This document shows, one piece after another, positions 23,285-33,700 of a DNA stretch of 64,000 bases. The position numbers and the translations under genes were made by a program. The DNA is from Adiantum capillus-veneris (Eukaryota > Streptophyta > Polypodiopsida > Polypodiales > Pteridaceae): assembly GCA_014529385.2 (NCBI GenBank), contig CM043959.1:11188809-11252808 (forward strand), given 5' to 3'. A model generated the notes under the pieces. It saw only the letters and a list, made by a program, of their open reading frames with translations, was not told the DNA's origin and searched no databases. Within the stretch, counting starts at the first letter, position 1, and each line of letters begins with the position of its first letter.

Positions 23285-25036
23285 CTGGGTTGAGGAAGAC
23301 CCCTTACTCTAATGTGTTGTATGTCCCTTGCATATGCTCCTTTTACAACGCTCTTGTAGAGAGAGATACCATAATGCACATCTGGACCCACCTGTCTTAT
23401 ATGTGGTCATGACTGTACCAGAGTGACTGAGGTATGGCACTTTGCTTGTGAATATACATAAATGAAAACTGTTTTAAGATGTCAATTACTTACCTCGTCC
23501 TTGACAAAGTAGGTAGTGTGATAGCAGAAGTGTATACAATGCTGGGTGTTGTACGTTTATTGTACTAGTGTGTCATGCATACATATCAAAAAATGGAATG
23601 ATAAGCCCTTGGCTTCAATGACAGTCTCAACCATGTGAGCCACTCATATACGTGCCTTGCACGATTACACTAGCATGGATACATCACAGTGCGTCATTGC
23701 ATAAACTATGAGCTTATATCCACATAGTGCCAAAGATGTGTGTCATTATTATTGATATGAAGTCAATCAATAATACCTTGGCACATAAGAGAAGCTGTAC
23801 TTCACATGAAGTTGGGCAAAGTACTTTGCTTTGTACAATGGCTTCTTATGGAGTCTGCCCAAGCACTTTGCTTTGCATAGCAAAGAGACCTTTTCAAAAA
23901 TGAAAAGTAAAACTAGACAAAAACAAATATAACTTGAAATTTACTAACCTTGTCTCCCCCTTGTGGCTAGGTTTCTGGTAGTTCGCTCGAATCTGGCTCA
24001 TAGCCATATATGCAAATAACTTGAGAGCTGTTGGATGTCCCGTACATGCCTTCTTGGCTTGGTTTAGTCCGATCTCTATTGAGAAAACTTGCAGACATGC
24101 TGCAAAGACTCCCAAGTTCGTATGTTGATAGCATATTCCGAACTTCAAAAACTGCTATGCAATATGTCGTAGAGCGAAGCCTTGCTTCCAAGAAGTCTAT
24201 CAGTAAGATGAGACAGAACTGATACTGAATGCTCATAGCAAACAGGTACGCTTGTTGACACACATGTGTCCAAGTAGAGAAGAATCAACCTTGTCAAAAT
24301 TTCATTGCCGAATCGTGAACTTTATTGAGAATCGTGAGATTGCCCAATATTGATAGAGATAGCATCTACAACTTAGCTATCAAGTGTCAACTATTTCCAA
24401 ATATTGCTTGATCAAAGCAACAAGTTAGCATACCTATTGACTGCCCTTGGCAATGAAAGTCATAGCATCCTATAGTATGGTTGTTGACTTGGGATTTAGC
24501 TCATAGCTATGGACTTTGCATGTCCTCTGCAAGCTATAGATTGTTGGGCGTGATCATGCACCCAATACATATATAGTCTTGATGGACGAAGCCTTGATCC
24601 CTGGGTAAAACATGATTGATGTACCCCTTTTAGAATTGTCCTTGTCGACATGGCCTGTTTTACTTGTCCTGCTTGGCAACCTTGCCTTGTTGGAGCACCA
24701 TAAAATCCCTTGTATGGGTTAGCTTTGTTGGAGCCTTGCTCCTTAGTCCAAATTGTGGTAACGACCATCTAAATTGGACGGAATGAACTGACCATGGTCA
24801 TACTTGACCCCTAGGTAGTCTCTCAGGGCACCATGGCGAAGATTAAAATAATTACATGCTCCTGCAATACAATCATATACATAAAGCTATGAAAACTACA
24901 AGAAGGTGAATCTCAAACCTTATAATCCATCCGTGTTGGAATATTTGACAAAAGCCTTGCATGTGATGCCCTTATTGACAACACTTTGCATGGCTTCTTA
25001 ACGATGCTCGATCTCATGAAATGCTATTGGATGCAC
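21723..25036. other. Unassigned intergenic stretch
   Basis: 3.3 kb with only short open frames and no recognisable domain on either strand. It contains the (GA)n tract at 23226-23281. Several 80-98-codon minus-strand frames near 23890-24770 have no coding signature. Confidence 0.5.
23226..23281. repeat. (GA)n microsatellite
   Basis: About 28 uninterrupted GA units. Confidence 0.95.
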
Positions 25037-25246
25037 TAACGGGAGCAAAGCGAACCACGAACCCCGACGGACTCTAAAACACCGGGGACCGAATGGCGCG
25101 CCTCGAGCCTGTCACGGTAAAGCAAACAGGGGGCACCACCTAGCTTTAGTGGCTAGGACGCAAACAACACACCACCATAACAAAGTTTTCATCCAAGAGA
25201 GATGGATGCTTGGGAGTAATGATGAAGAGGAAAGGGAATGAGATCA

Positions 25247-25281
<35 letters not shown>

Positions 25282-26601
25282 GTGAGGGAGGGGGTATAGC
25301 GGCTTAGTACTTAGGCACCACAAAAGGATGGCGAATCCGCACACCTTTCACACATACACAAACTCGCTCCAAACACAAGACTAGGTGGCGATTCCGCACA
25401 CCTCACATGGGCAAAACATTGCAAGAAAACATACTCACAAAACCTCAAGCTTTATTTAGAGAATAAGGCGATGAAATGGGGAGCATAGGGTAGGGGAATG
25501 AGAAGGGAGAGCGTGGTAGAGCACATGGCGGATAGGTGGGAGTTGATGGCGAAGACTCGCGCGAGGGTTACGGCCATCATCCTTCATTTAGTTTCCCTTC
25601 ATCTTCAATAGCCCAAGGGTGTAGAGGTCATGCTCAAGACGAGCATGGTGATTGCGGTGATGGTGATGGTGTGGGTGTGTGTGTGTGCATTAGGCACACA
25701 CAATGCATAGTGTACTCTTTGGTGATGGTGTGTGTGTGTTTAGTGTGATGGTGACCCCTCTTTATATAGGGGAGGAGGGGGGAGAAATTCTAGAATTTAG
25801 AAATGAAGAAATCATTATCTACATAGGCCATGTGACTGTGGGCCCCACTTGTCTGGCTGTGTGTATATGTGCCAGAACAGCAGTCTCATGAGAGAGAGAC
25901 TAAGAGAGAGAGATGGGTTGATGAAAAAAAGTGAGAGGTGACATGGAGAATAAAGTAATTACAAGAGGGGAGAGAGGGGAGTGTGTTCAGAGGTGAATCT
26001 GTGTGCAGATGTGTGTGAACACAAGAAAAAATCAGGTAACCACCGGGTGGGGATGGGTCTGTGGGCACCTTTTTCAGTGAAACTGAGTGTGTGTGAGTGT
26101 GGGGGAGGTTATTTAGCTACAAGACAAGAGATATGGCGCCCTTTAGAGAGAGAGGGGGGTATTTGGGTCATGGGATATGATAGGAGAGAGAAAGGGGGGG
26201 TGGGGTATACTATTTTGGAAGATATGATAAGTTGCATGTGAGTTAGGGTGCATTATTGGTGAGTTAGAATGCATTATTGGTGAGAGGTGGGGTAGCTTGA
26301 GGGGAGAGAGAAAGGAGAAGGACAAGGGGAAGAGAGAGGGGGTTGACCTTTTGAGTGGAGGAGAGGAAAAGGGACACACGGCGGGGCATCAGTGAAGAAA
26401 AAGGAGGCAAGGTGGGGATGGGCTGCCCCGCAGGCATGAGGTGGCCTATTTTACCTTTCTCATATATTTACATAATCATACTTTATTTTTTTTCTTACTT
26501 TTCCAATGCCTTTTATCACTCCCTCCCTAAGAGGAGGTTTCCATGGGGTGGGGACGAGAGAAGAGGGGTACGGGAGCTTGGCTTGTGAAAATCCCCCATC
26601 A
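25037..26601 (-). repeat. Gy-1 left LTR (3' LTR in element sense)
   Basis: Pairs with 30491-32034 over its whole length and ends CCCCATCA. It contains a (GA)n run, and a minus-strand TATATAAAG at 25760-25768 that could serve as the TATA box. Confidence 0.93.
25760..25768 (-). promoter_or_regulatory. Possible TATA box in Gy-1 LTR (left copy)
   Basis: TATATAAAG on minus between C/G-rich flanks, in the sense of the element. The same motif is at 31192-31200 in the other LTR, the copy that would drive the element. Confidence 0.5.
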
Positions 26602-27857
26602 TTAGCCCTCCCCTTTTGGCTAGAGGCATTCATGTCTCTAGCTCTGTTTCTTCTTCCACTTAGCTGTAGGATCCGATATCGAGTTGCCTTCTGAACTAGC
26701 CATTCCATTTGGCCATTGGCGAGATTTCTGGGATATTCATGAATCTGTAACAGATCCGAGTGATAACTTGTTCCTTGGAATAGTGTCGGTTGATTAAAGG
26801 GGAAGCCCATGGCTTCCAGAACTTTGTGCCAATGTCCTCCTGGATCCCAAGTGAAAAATAGGATCATTGTTTGCAGTGTCCGAACAATAAAATTTGCATG
26901 CCAAATTGGATCAAATTTGTAACCACCAGTAGCGAGAGGGGAAATGAGCATCTTGGCTCCTGCAAAGACAGAACTGAAAATTTTGATTCCCAAGAGTGTA
27001 CCAAGAATCCACCATATATGGCCGCTTTGTTGGTGTGGTGAGCTCAAGTTGTCTTCAGAATCCTGCTTACTGCCATGACTAGAAAAAACTGCGAGCATAT
27101 CATGCTTCTTTTGGGTGTGCTCAAACATGTCAGCTTCCTTTACTGATGCTAATAGCAAGCCACCTACCTTGCGGCTTAAATTCAAGCGTAATCCACTTAC
27201 CTTTCTCCAAAGAGAGGATGCACTATTTGTAAAAAATTGTACCAAATTGCGAATGAGGTCTTCATTCTTGCATTCTATTAGGCTTTTGTCTATCCATGGC
27301 TCCTTTGCTCTTATCTCCATGCTGATCTTCTCTCTATATGTTAGAGCAGCTAGCCATAGCCATAGGTCTGATGCATCCCATGCAAACACAATGCTGTGTT
27401 GTGGAGGAGTTTGGAACATCCTTAAAAGGTTGGCAGCATATTGATCATCAAACTTACTCTGAACACCCTCACATAAACTGGAGGCATTACCCATCTCCAA
27501 GTTTATAACACCCTTCAGTAGACTAGAGGCATTACCCATCTCTAAGTCTATAACACTACACAATAAAGTCTTGCTCGGCTGCCAAGCCTCTGGAGAAATA
27601 TCCAACTCCAAACCTTCAGTCATACTTACCTCTTCGTTATGGTCCTCAAGTGAAACTGCCTTGATGCAAGATTCCTTTAGCTTGCTACACTGTCCTGGGT
27701 CCATGCTGGTGCACAGGCTTCCGTTTTCAAAGCCCTCCCCTTTGATTGATATGTTGTCCACCTTCTGCAAAGCCTTGCTAGCAGGCTGGTTTTCCTCTTC
27801 TCTTGTATCTTTCATGCCCTTTGCATTCCTCTTACTCTGACGAGGCCTAATCAACAC
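26460..27857 (-). CDS. Gy-1 ORF-c: unknown protein in the place of pol
   Basis: A 465-codon frame following gag in the same reading frame after one TGA. It has no RT, RNase H, integrase or protease motif that I can see. Visible features: a Lys/Arg/Glu-rich start; a duplicated ~17-residue block (VIDLEMGNASSLLKG then VINLEMGNASSLCEG, ~residues 104-137); aromatic-rich segments (IVFAWDASDLWLWLAALTY); one strongly hydrophobic stretch, about residues 282-311, that could cross a membrane (HIWWILGTLLGIKIFSSVF at its start); and a basic tail near RRNRARDMNASSQKGRANDGG's position, which is where the interior meets the LTR (26602). The last ~47 codons lie in the LTR. A capture from the host, or a diverged envelope-like ORF, are both possible; I cannot decide. 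Confidence 0.6.
   Translation of the reverse strand: MLIRPRQSKRNAKGMKDTREEENQPASKALQKVDNISIKGEGFENGSLCTSMDPGQCSKLKESCIKAVSLEDHNEEVSMTEGLELDISPEAWQPSKTLLCSVIDLEMGNASSLLKGVINLEMGNASSLCEGVQSKFDDQYAANLLRMFQTPPQHSIVFAWDASDLWLWLAALTYREKISMEIRAKEPWIDKSLIECKNEDLIRNLVQFFTNSASSLWRKVSGLRLNLSRKVGGLLLASVKEADMFEHTQKKHDMLAVFSSHGSKQDSEDNLSSPHQQSGHIWWILGTLLGIKIFSSVFAGAKMLISPLATGGYKFDPIWHANFIVRTLQTMILFFTWDPGGHWHKVLEAMGFPFNQPTLFQGTSYHSDLLQIHEYPRNLANGQMEWLVQKATRYRILQLSGRRNRARDMNASSQKGRANDGGFSQAKLPYPSSLVPTPWKPPLREGVIKGIGKVRKKIKYDYVNI
26602..26617 (-). promoter_or_regulatory. Gy-1 polypurine tract
   Basis: On minus AAAAGGGGAGGGCTAA directly precedes the LTR start TGATGGGGG. It overlaps the ORF-c coding frame. Confidence 0.75.
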
Positions 27858-27890
27858 TTTACACCTTCTTACACTTACTGCCCAATGCTG

Positions 27891-29114
27891 TCAATTGATC
27901 GCTTTGGTGCCTATTTCATTCAAGGTTAAAGATGTACTCACATTTGTAACACAATTTTCTTGACTTACCTCCCCCACCTGGGTAGCATCTTTTGATTCTT
28001 TAACCTCTTGTTCCACTGCTTCGGTTCTTTGAATAAACTTCTCGCTTGATCCTTCTTCGGTTACCTTCATCTTGACCTCTTCTGCAAGACCAATGATACT
28101 TGGTGTGCGGGTACCAATTGATGGTGGGCGTAGGATGATTGTAAGTGGTGATTGTGGCGTTGGTTGCATTGGTGACTGGCATTGAACTCGTGTGGCTAGC
28201 TGTGGTTGCACCGCTAGTGGTGGGATTTGAACAGGTGGGATTGGTTGCCTGAGTGGCGGTGGTGTTCTTGGTGGAGAGATCTGATTCTGTCTCCCCCCTC
28301 TATTGAAATTCTGCCTCCTCGGGTGTGGGCAGTAGTACATTCCACGGCCATCTTCCTCGTAGTTGTAACAATGGTACTCTGGGTTCTGCCTTCGTTGTCC
28401 TCTTCCTTGTTCTGGGTTTCTTCCAGGTGTATGCACTTGCTGCACCAGATGCACAGATAAACTCTCTAGTTGGGTGGTGATGCAACTCAGCAGGTCTTGC
28501 TCTTCTGATGCCTCCTGTGGTTGGACTCTATGATTGGCTGTTGCAGTCACTGGGGTTGGTCGGGCCGAGCTTGTTTCCTCTGACTCGTTTACTCTTGCTT
28601 GCATGCGTAGCTTCTTGTCTTTAAGGCGGGCTACTTCGACTGCCAACTCATATGTTGCAGGAAACCTTCCCTTCACCTTCTCTCTAAGCGGCGACCATAG
28701 ACCAGCAATGAAACAATCCTTCTTTAGGAAATTAGACGCTCCTTCACCTTCCTCCAACGAGGCAACCCATCTCTCCCATAAGTCCACAAATTTGGACTCG
28801 TAGGTGGCATACTCCAGCAGGCCTCCCTGCTTTAATTCTGTCAGTAACTGCCATAGCCTCTCCGAGGTTGTGCCTCCACCAAACCTCTTTACAAAAGCAG
28901 CCATTAACACATCCCATGCATTCTTGGTGGCCTGGGGCAATGCATTATACCAGGACTTGGCCTCTACTTTCATCAGTAGAGGAAAAATTCTAAGTCGTGA
29001 AGCGTCATCATCTTTGTTGGAGACGATACAAGCAATGTCGAAATCATCCAAAAAGTCGGTGGTGAGATCTTCTCCCTTCTTTCCACTGAATGTGGGGAAA
29101 GAAACACTTGCCAT
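27891..29114 (-). CDS. Gy-1 gag
   Basis: A 407-codon frame. Residues ~1-170 match the retrotransposon gag fold: FSGKKGEDLTTDFLDDFDIA, AKSWYNALPQATKNAWDVL, AAFVKRFGG and YESKFVDLWERWV. A Pro/Gln-rich segment follows. The expected zinc knuckle is present only as CYNYEEDGRGMYYC (~residues 248-261), with Tyr and Arg replacing one Cys and the His, so it probably binds no zinc. An intact knuckle is instead in ORF-a upstream. The ORF ends in TGA (27891-27893), and the frame stays open after it into ORF-c. It would form the particle that packages element RNA. Confidence 0.88.
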   Translation of the reverse strand: MASVSFPTFSGKKGEDLTTDFLDDFDIACIVSNKDDDASRLRIFPLLMKVEAKSWYNALPQATKNAWDVLMAAFVKRFGGGTTSERLWQLLTELKQGGLLEYATYESKFVDLWERWVASLEEGEGASNFLKKDCFIAGLWSPLREKVKGRFPATYELAVEVARLKDKKLRMQARVNESEETSSARPTPVTATANHRVQPQEASEEQDLLSCITTQLESLSVHLVQQVHTPGRNPEQGRGQRRQNPEYHCYNYEEDGRGMYYCPHPRRQNFNRGGRQNQISPPRTPPPLRQPIPPVQIPPLAVQPQLATRVQCQSPMQPTPQSPLTIILRPPSIGTRTPSIIGLAEEVKMKVTEEGSSEKFIQRTEAVEQEVKESKDATQVGEVSQENCVTNVSTSLTLNEIGTKAIN

Positions 29115-29215
29115 GGTAGTGACTCAGGAAATTACAAACCTTTTTTTTCTTTTTTCTTTTACATTACATTAACAGTGCGGCTCATAGCAGCTTTTTACAA
29201 GGGTGGGTGGATAGG

Positions 29216-29985
29216 TTAAAACAAGATAAAGATAGAAACATTAAAGGAATGATGGTAATCTAATATGGGGAGAATGATAGGGTTCGGGGAATTGAGGATT
29301 TCTCCTAGTACCGCCGCACCGAATAGGTGTACGATCTTCTGTTGGTAGAAGACTTTCCTATCTACATAGATATTCACATGCATATGCTGCAAGAATCTGA
29401 ACGAGAATGCCGTTGGCCTGTTTTCCATCATGCACAGAGGATGAAATACTTACTTATACTCTTATCGTGCCAGTGTTGATGAGTCGGCACATCCACAAGA
29501 GGTTGTTGCCTTTCATGGGCTCTACCTTTCCTTCGTTGCTCAGCACGTACGGGGTGATGGCGACGCGTCTGACCACTCCCAGCCTCTTGGCTAACAACAA
29601 TTGCAGGTAATTTTCGTAGTCGGCATGTTGCATGAATTCTACTCCATTCAGTTGCAACTCGTCCCCAGCCCACTGGGTTTCTCCCGTGGTAGAGAGCTTC
29701 TTCAGGATAAGTTGTACCGGGAGAGGAGGAAGATCCTCCACTCTCTTTCCAAAAACAGGGAGAGCAGTAGCCGAACCACTCTTCTCTAGGACATGGGAAT
29801 CTTCCTACCACTTCTTCTTCCGGATTGTTGAAGTGGATTGGTAGCACTCGCATGCGTCGTGCAAATTGGTAGGCGACCTTTCGCCGCTTAGCTTCGGATG
29901 ACTTCCTCTTTGGCAAACTGGGTACAACCCGGCTTTCTGAGCTTGAAGCACTTGCTTGGCCAGATGCTTCTCCCTTCGGGGTCAT
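29216..29985 (-). pseudogene. Gy-1 ORF-b: unrecognised, frame-broken reading frame
   Basis: Three overlapping minus frames seem to be pieces of one protein. The start is at 29985 (MTPKGEASGQASASS, then a Lys/Arg-rich patch). After a frame change near 29800-29770 comes GKRVEDLPPLPVQLILKKL and KRLGVVRRVAITPYVLSNEG (29741-29454), and then, after another change, MMENRPTAFSFRFLQHMHV (29431-29216). Amino-acid composition and continuity look protein-like, but I recognise no family. It sits between ORF-a and gag, an unusual place for a gypsy-type element. Confidence 0.45.
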
Positions 29986-30156
29986 GTGTTTCCAGACTGG
30001 CTTATCTTCTCCTTGCCTTTGGCTCGAGCAGCCCCTTTAGGCCACTTTGGAGTTATAACTTTGACTGTAGTTTCTTTAGGGAAAAGAGGTCTCATCATTT
30101 ACTTCCCTTCCTTGATGTGAATGACTTCTTTGTGATGAATGTCGATGTAGATGACT

Positions 30157-30414
30157 TCAGCCCTTTCGCTGCCTTCGTTGCTGGCACTCATTGGCAGTGT
30201 GCCTTGGTTGACAACAGTGATGGCACTTCACCGACCTCCCACCTGATGCTCTCAATTTATAGTTAGAACGAGCGACACGAGATGGAGAATTTACCTCTTG
30301 AATGCTGACGACACTGCAGCCTGGCAGTAGCACCTCAATGAAGGCGGCTAGTGCCTCCTTCGTCTCTTCTTCTTCTGTCCTCCAGTTAAAAAATTCCTTT
30401 AGCCATTCGTCCAT
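30157..30414 (-). CDS. Gy-1 ORF-a: small zinc-knuckle protein
   Basis: An 85-codon frame beginning 56 bp after the primer-binding site, MDEWLKEFFNWRTEEEE. Near its C-terminus it has an intact CCHC knuckle CHHCCQPRHTANEC (C-x2-C-x4-H-x4-C) and a basic end (QQRRQRKG). The knuckle suggests nucleic-acid binding, perhaps doing the job of the decayed knuckle in gag. It may be the start of a longer protein continued by ORF-b. The start is the first ATG after the primer site in this frame. Confidence 0.55.
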   Translation of the reverse strand: MDEWLKEFFNWRTEEEETKEALAAFIEVLLPGCSVVSIQEVNSPSRVARSNYKLRASGGRSVKCHHCCQPRHTANECQQRRQRKG

Positions 30415-30470
30415 GATTGATAGTGGGCGTCACTTTCAGCATTGTAAACTGAAGGGTCTTAGAAAGCCCT

Positions 30471-30487
30471 CCTCAGTGGGGGCACCA
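30471..30487 (-). promoter_or_regulatory. Gy-1 primer-binding site
   Basis: On minus TGGTGCCCCCACTGAGG, 3 bp inside the LTR end. It begins TGG as expected for pairing with a tRNA 3' CCA. It is not the initiator-Met site used by the other elements here; the tRNA is not identified. Confidence 0.7.
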
Positions 30488-30490
30488 AAA

Positions 30491-32034
30491 TGACGGGAGC
30501 AAAGCGAACCCCGAACCCTGATGGCCTCTAAAACACCGGGGACCGAATGGCGCGCCTCGAGCCTGTCACGGTAAAGCAAACAGGGGGCACCACCTAGCTT
30601 CAGCGGCTAGGACGCAAACAACACACCACCATAACAAAGTTTTCATCCAAGAGAGATGGATGCTTGGGAGTAATGATGAAGAGGAAAGGGAATGAGATCA
30701 AGAGAGAGAGAGAGAGAGGGAGGGGGTATAGTGGCTTAGTACTTAGGCACCACAAAAGGATGGCGAATCCGCACACCTTTCACACATACACAAACTCGCT
30801 CCAAACACAAGACTAGGTGGCGATTCCGCACACCTCACATGGGCAAAACATTGCAAGAAAACATACTCACAAAACCTCAAGCTTTATTTAGAGAATAAGG
30901 CGATGAAATGGGGAGCATAGGGTAGGGGAATGAGAAGGGAGAGCGTGGTAGAGCACATGGCGGATAGGTGGGAGTTGATAGCGAAGACTCGCGCGAGGGT
31001 TACGGCCATCATCCTTCATTTAGTTTCCCTTCATCTTCAATAGCCCAAGGGTGTAGAGGTCATGCTCAAGACGAGCATGGTGATTGCGGTGATGGTGATG
31101 GTGTGGGTGTGTGTGTGTGCATTAGGCACACACAGTGCATAGTGTACTCTTTGGTGATGGTGTGTGTGTGTTTAGTGTGATGGTGACCCCTCTTTATATA
31201 GGGGAGGAGGGGGGAGAAATTCTAGAATTTAGAAATGAAGAAATCATTATCTACATAGGCCATGTGACTATGGGTCCCACTTGTCTGGCTGGGTGTATAT
31301 GTGCCAGAACAGCAGTCTCATGAGAGAGAGACTAAGAGAGAGAGATGGGTTGATGAAAAAAAGTGAGAGGTGACATGGAGAATAAAGTAATTACAAGAGG
31401 GGAGAGAGGGGAGTGTGTTCAGAGGTGAATCTGTGTGCAGATGTGTGTGAACACAAGAAAAAATCAGGTAACCACCGGGTGGGGATGGGTCTGTGGGCAC
31501 CTTTTTCAGTGAAACTGAGTGTGTGTGAGTGTGGGGGAGGTTATTTAGCTACAAGACAAGAGATATGGCACCCTTTAGAGAGAGAGGGGGGTATTTGGGT
31601 CATGGGATATGATAGGAGAGAGAAAGGGGGGGTGGGGTATACTATTTTGGAAGATATGATAAGTTGCATGTGAGTTAGGGTGCATTATTGGTGAGTTAGA
31701 ATGCATTATTGGTGAGAGGTGGGGTAGCTTGAGGAGAGAGAGAAAGGAGAAAGGACAAGGGGAAGAGAGAGGGGGTTGACCTTTTGAGTGGAGGAGAGGA
31801 AAAGGGACACACGACGGGGCATTAGTGAAGAAAAAAGAGGCAAGGTGGGGATGGGCTGCCCCGCAGGCATGAGGTGGCCTATTTTACCTTTCTCATATAT
31901 TTACATAATCATACTTTATTTTTTTTCTTACTTTTCCAATGCCTTTTATCACTCCCTCCCTAAGAGGAGGTTTCCATGGGGTGGGGACGAGAGAAGAGGG
32001 GTATGGGAGCTTGGCTTGTGAAAAGCCCCCATCA
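30491..32034 (-). repeat. Gy-1 right LTR (5' LTR in element sense)
   Basis: TG...CA on plus (TGACGGGAGC to CCCCATCA), followed by gcacc. Nearly identical to the left LTR. Confidence 0.93.
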
Positions 32035-32921
32035 GCACCAGGAATCCTCTCCAATATGCCAAACAACCTTTAACATGTACTGAATTCCATTGGAAATCCT
32101 TGAAACTATGACCTTGTCGTGCATGGCATTCTTGGTAGGCCTTGCCCTTTGCTTGCTATGTCGATTCCAAATCGGTATCCATTGAAACCCTTGCTAAATA
32201 TTGTGATTCTTCTTGCAGGCAGAGATGCCAAGAGCCTAGTCAATCATGATGTGCCTTGCACCTTGTGCCTCCTCCAAAGGCAACAAAGAGTTGATTGACA
32301 TCATCACTTGCTCGGCATGCATGAAGAATTTCTCTTTGCAGCATCACTCACGTGCATGCTTAAATCCATGCCGAGTGACCATGCTTTGAAATCCTGTGCA
32401 TGCTGCAATTGGCTCAAGATTACTGAAATTATGCTACTGCGTTGTCGTTTGCGTTGCCCAACACGGCGACATGCCGAGGTACCGAAGTCAAAGGACGATT
32501 GGGGGGGGGGGGTGGTCCATGGGCTTCCTCCCTTGCCTTTTAAAATTGTTGCCCTAAGGCCCTTGGCCTTGGCTGTTCAAATGGGAAAAGAAGAGGAAGG
32601 TTATGGCGACGCGTCTGCCTGCTACTACAGAGAGCGAGAAAAAGGAGCAGCACATTGTGAAGCTTCCCGGCTTGCAGTCCCGTGACGAAAAAGGATCTCC
32701 TCCTCGGCACGACCCCGTCGAGCTTCTTTCCTTCTGGTTTGATGTAGGTTGATATTGACTCCCTACTCGCTCCAAGAGCCTCTGCACACGTGGGATCCTC
32801 CAACCCTGACCTTCGCTTAAGGACCTTGCACACGCAGCCGAGCTGTGGCTTCTTCTTCCCTCCCATGCAAAGCATGCAAAAGGCCCCTAATCTTGAGGAC
32901 CATGCCCTCCATGCCCTCCAT

Positions 32922-32923
<2 letters not shown>
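32035..32923. other. Unassigned sequence
   Basis: Overlapping frames on both strands without domains. A 15-bp identity (ATGGCGACGCGTCTG) with Gy-1 ORF-b at ~29561 may be chance or a distant relative. Confidence 0.4.

Positions 32924-33004
<81 letters not shown>
32924..33004. repeat. (GA)n microsatellite
   Basis: About 40 uninterrupted GA units. The 212-codon minus frame through it is mostly Ser-Leu repeat. At 33058-33074 a GAGCTTTGGTACCAATG motif recalls a decayed primer-site/LTR border on minus, but no LTR pair was found. Confidence 0.95.
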
Positions 33005-33009
<5 letters not shown>

Positions 33010-33489
33010 CAAGCCATGCGAGGCCATCTTCCCCCTTCCTCCATAGCTCTCCCCCTTGAGCTTTGGTACCAATGTGAGACCAAGGGAAGATAGACATGCT
33101 CATAACCACCCAACCTACCAATAGAAGAAAATGTTGAAGGGAAAATAAAGGAGAAAAGAAACACAAATATACCAACATGGCACTCGAGTAACTCTCTTCA
33201 AAAAATCTTTTGAATTTTTGTCATAAAATCTAATATATAATATCTAACCAACCCAAATGATTTTCTCATATTAAATTGATCACTTAATGTGGGAGAATAA
33301 ACGGGAACAATTGTTAAGATATAGACATGTGCTTATAGATCTATCTCAACACGGGGCCAATGGTAAAGGGGCCCAAATGAGAGATGGTCTATCAAAGAGC
33401 AAGGCTAACAAATGGAGCATAAGACCTTAGGGTTAGCTTCATTGAAGACCTCCAATAATGTGTGTAAAAGGCCTTTGACCTTAGGTAAG

Positions 33490-33700
33490 CTAGGGCTGAG
33501 CTTGAGGTGCGGGAACCCGACCCAGCTCGAGGTGCTTGTCCTGCTTGTCATGCTTGATGACTAAGGTGCTTGAGGTGCTTGACATGCTTGAGATGCTAGG
33601 GTTGCACTTGAGGTGAGAACCCAGTCCAAGCTTAAAGTGCTTATGAGCCAAGCTTGTGGTGGGAACTGGGCCTATGCATGAGGGGCTTGAGGTGTCAAAA
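33490..33700. repeat. Degenerate GCTTGAGGT minisatellite
   Basis: Irregular repetition of GCTTGAGGTG, GCTTGACATGCTTGAGATGC and similar units. The rest of 33005-35140 shows no supported gene; the 100-codon frame at 34084-34386 is unrecognised. Confidence 0.55.

Larger units (their letters stand above)
25037..32034 (-). mobile_element. Gy-1: young non-autonomous LTR retrotransposon (gypsy-like gag, no pol)
   Basis: A ~7.0-kb element on minus with LTRs of about 1.56 and 1.54 kb that differ at roughly 15-20 sites plus GA-run length, so insertion was fairly recent. The outer flanks share gcac (25033-25036 and 32035-32038), the probable target duplication; the left outer LTR end reads TA instead of TG. 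The order on minus is LTR, primer site, ORF-a (zinc knuckle), ORF-b, gag, ORF-c, polypurine tract, LTR. No RT, RNase H or integrase motif exists in the 3.9-kb interior, so it needs enzymes from elsewhere. Confidence 0.9.

Noticed and set aside
29428-29985. 185-codon minus-strand frame as one complete protein
   Set aside because: Its second half (Arg/His-rich) is less protein-like than the frame 29741-29454 overlapping it; a frameshift within ORF-b explains the data better.
32540-33178. 212-codon minus-strand open frame
   Set aside because: About a third is poly Ser-Leu from the (CT)n tract, and the rest shows no domain or support from other copies.
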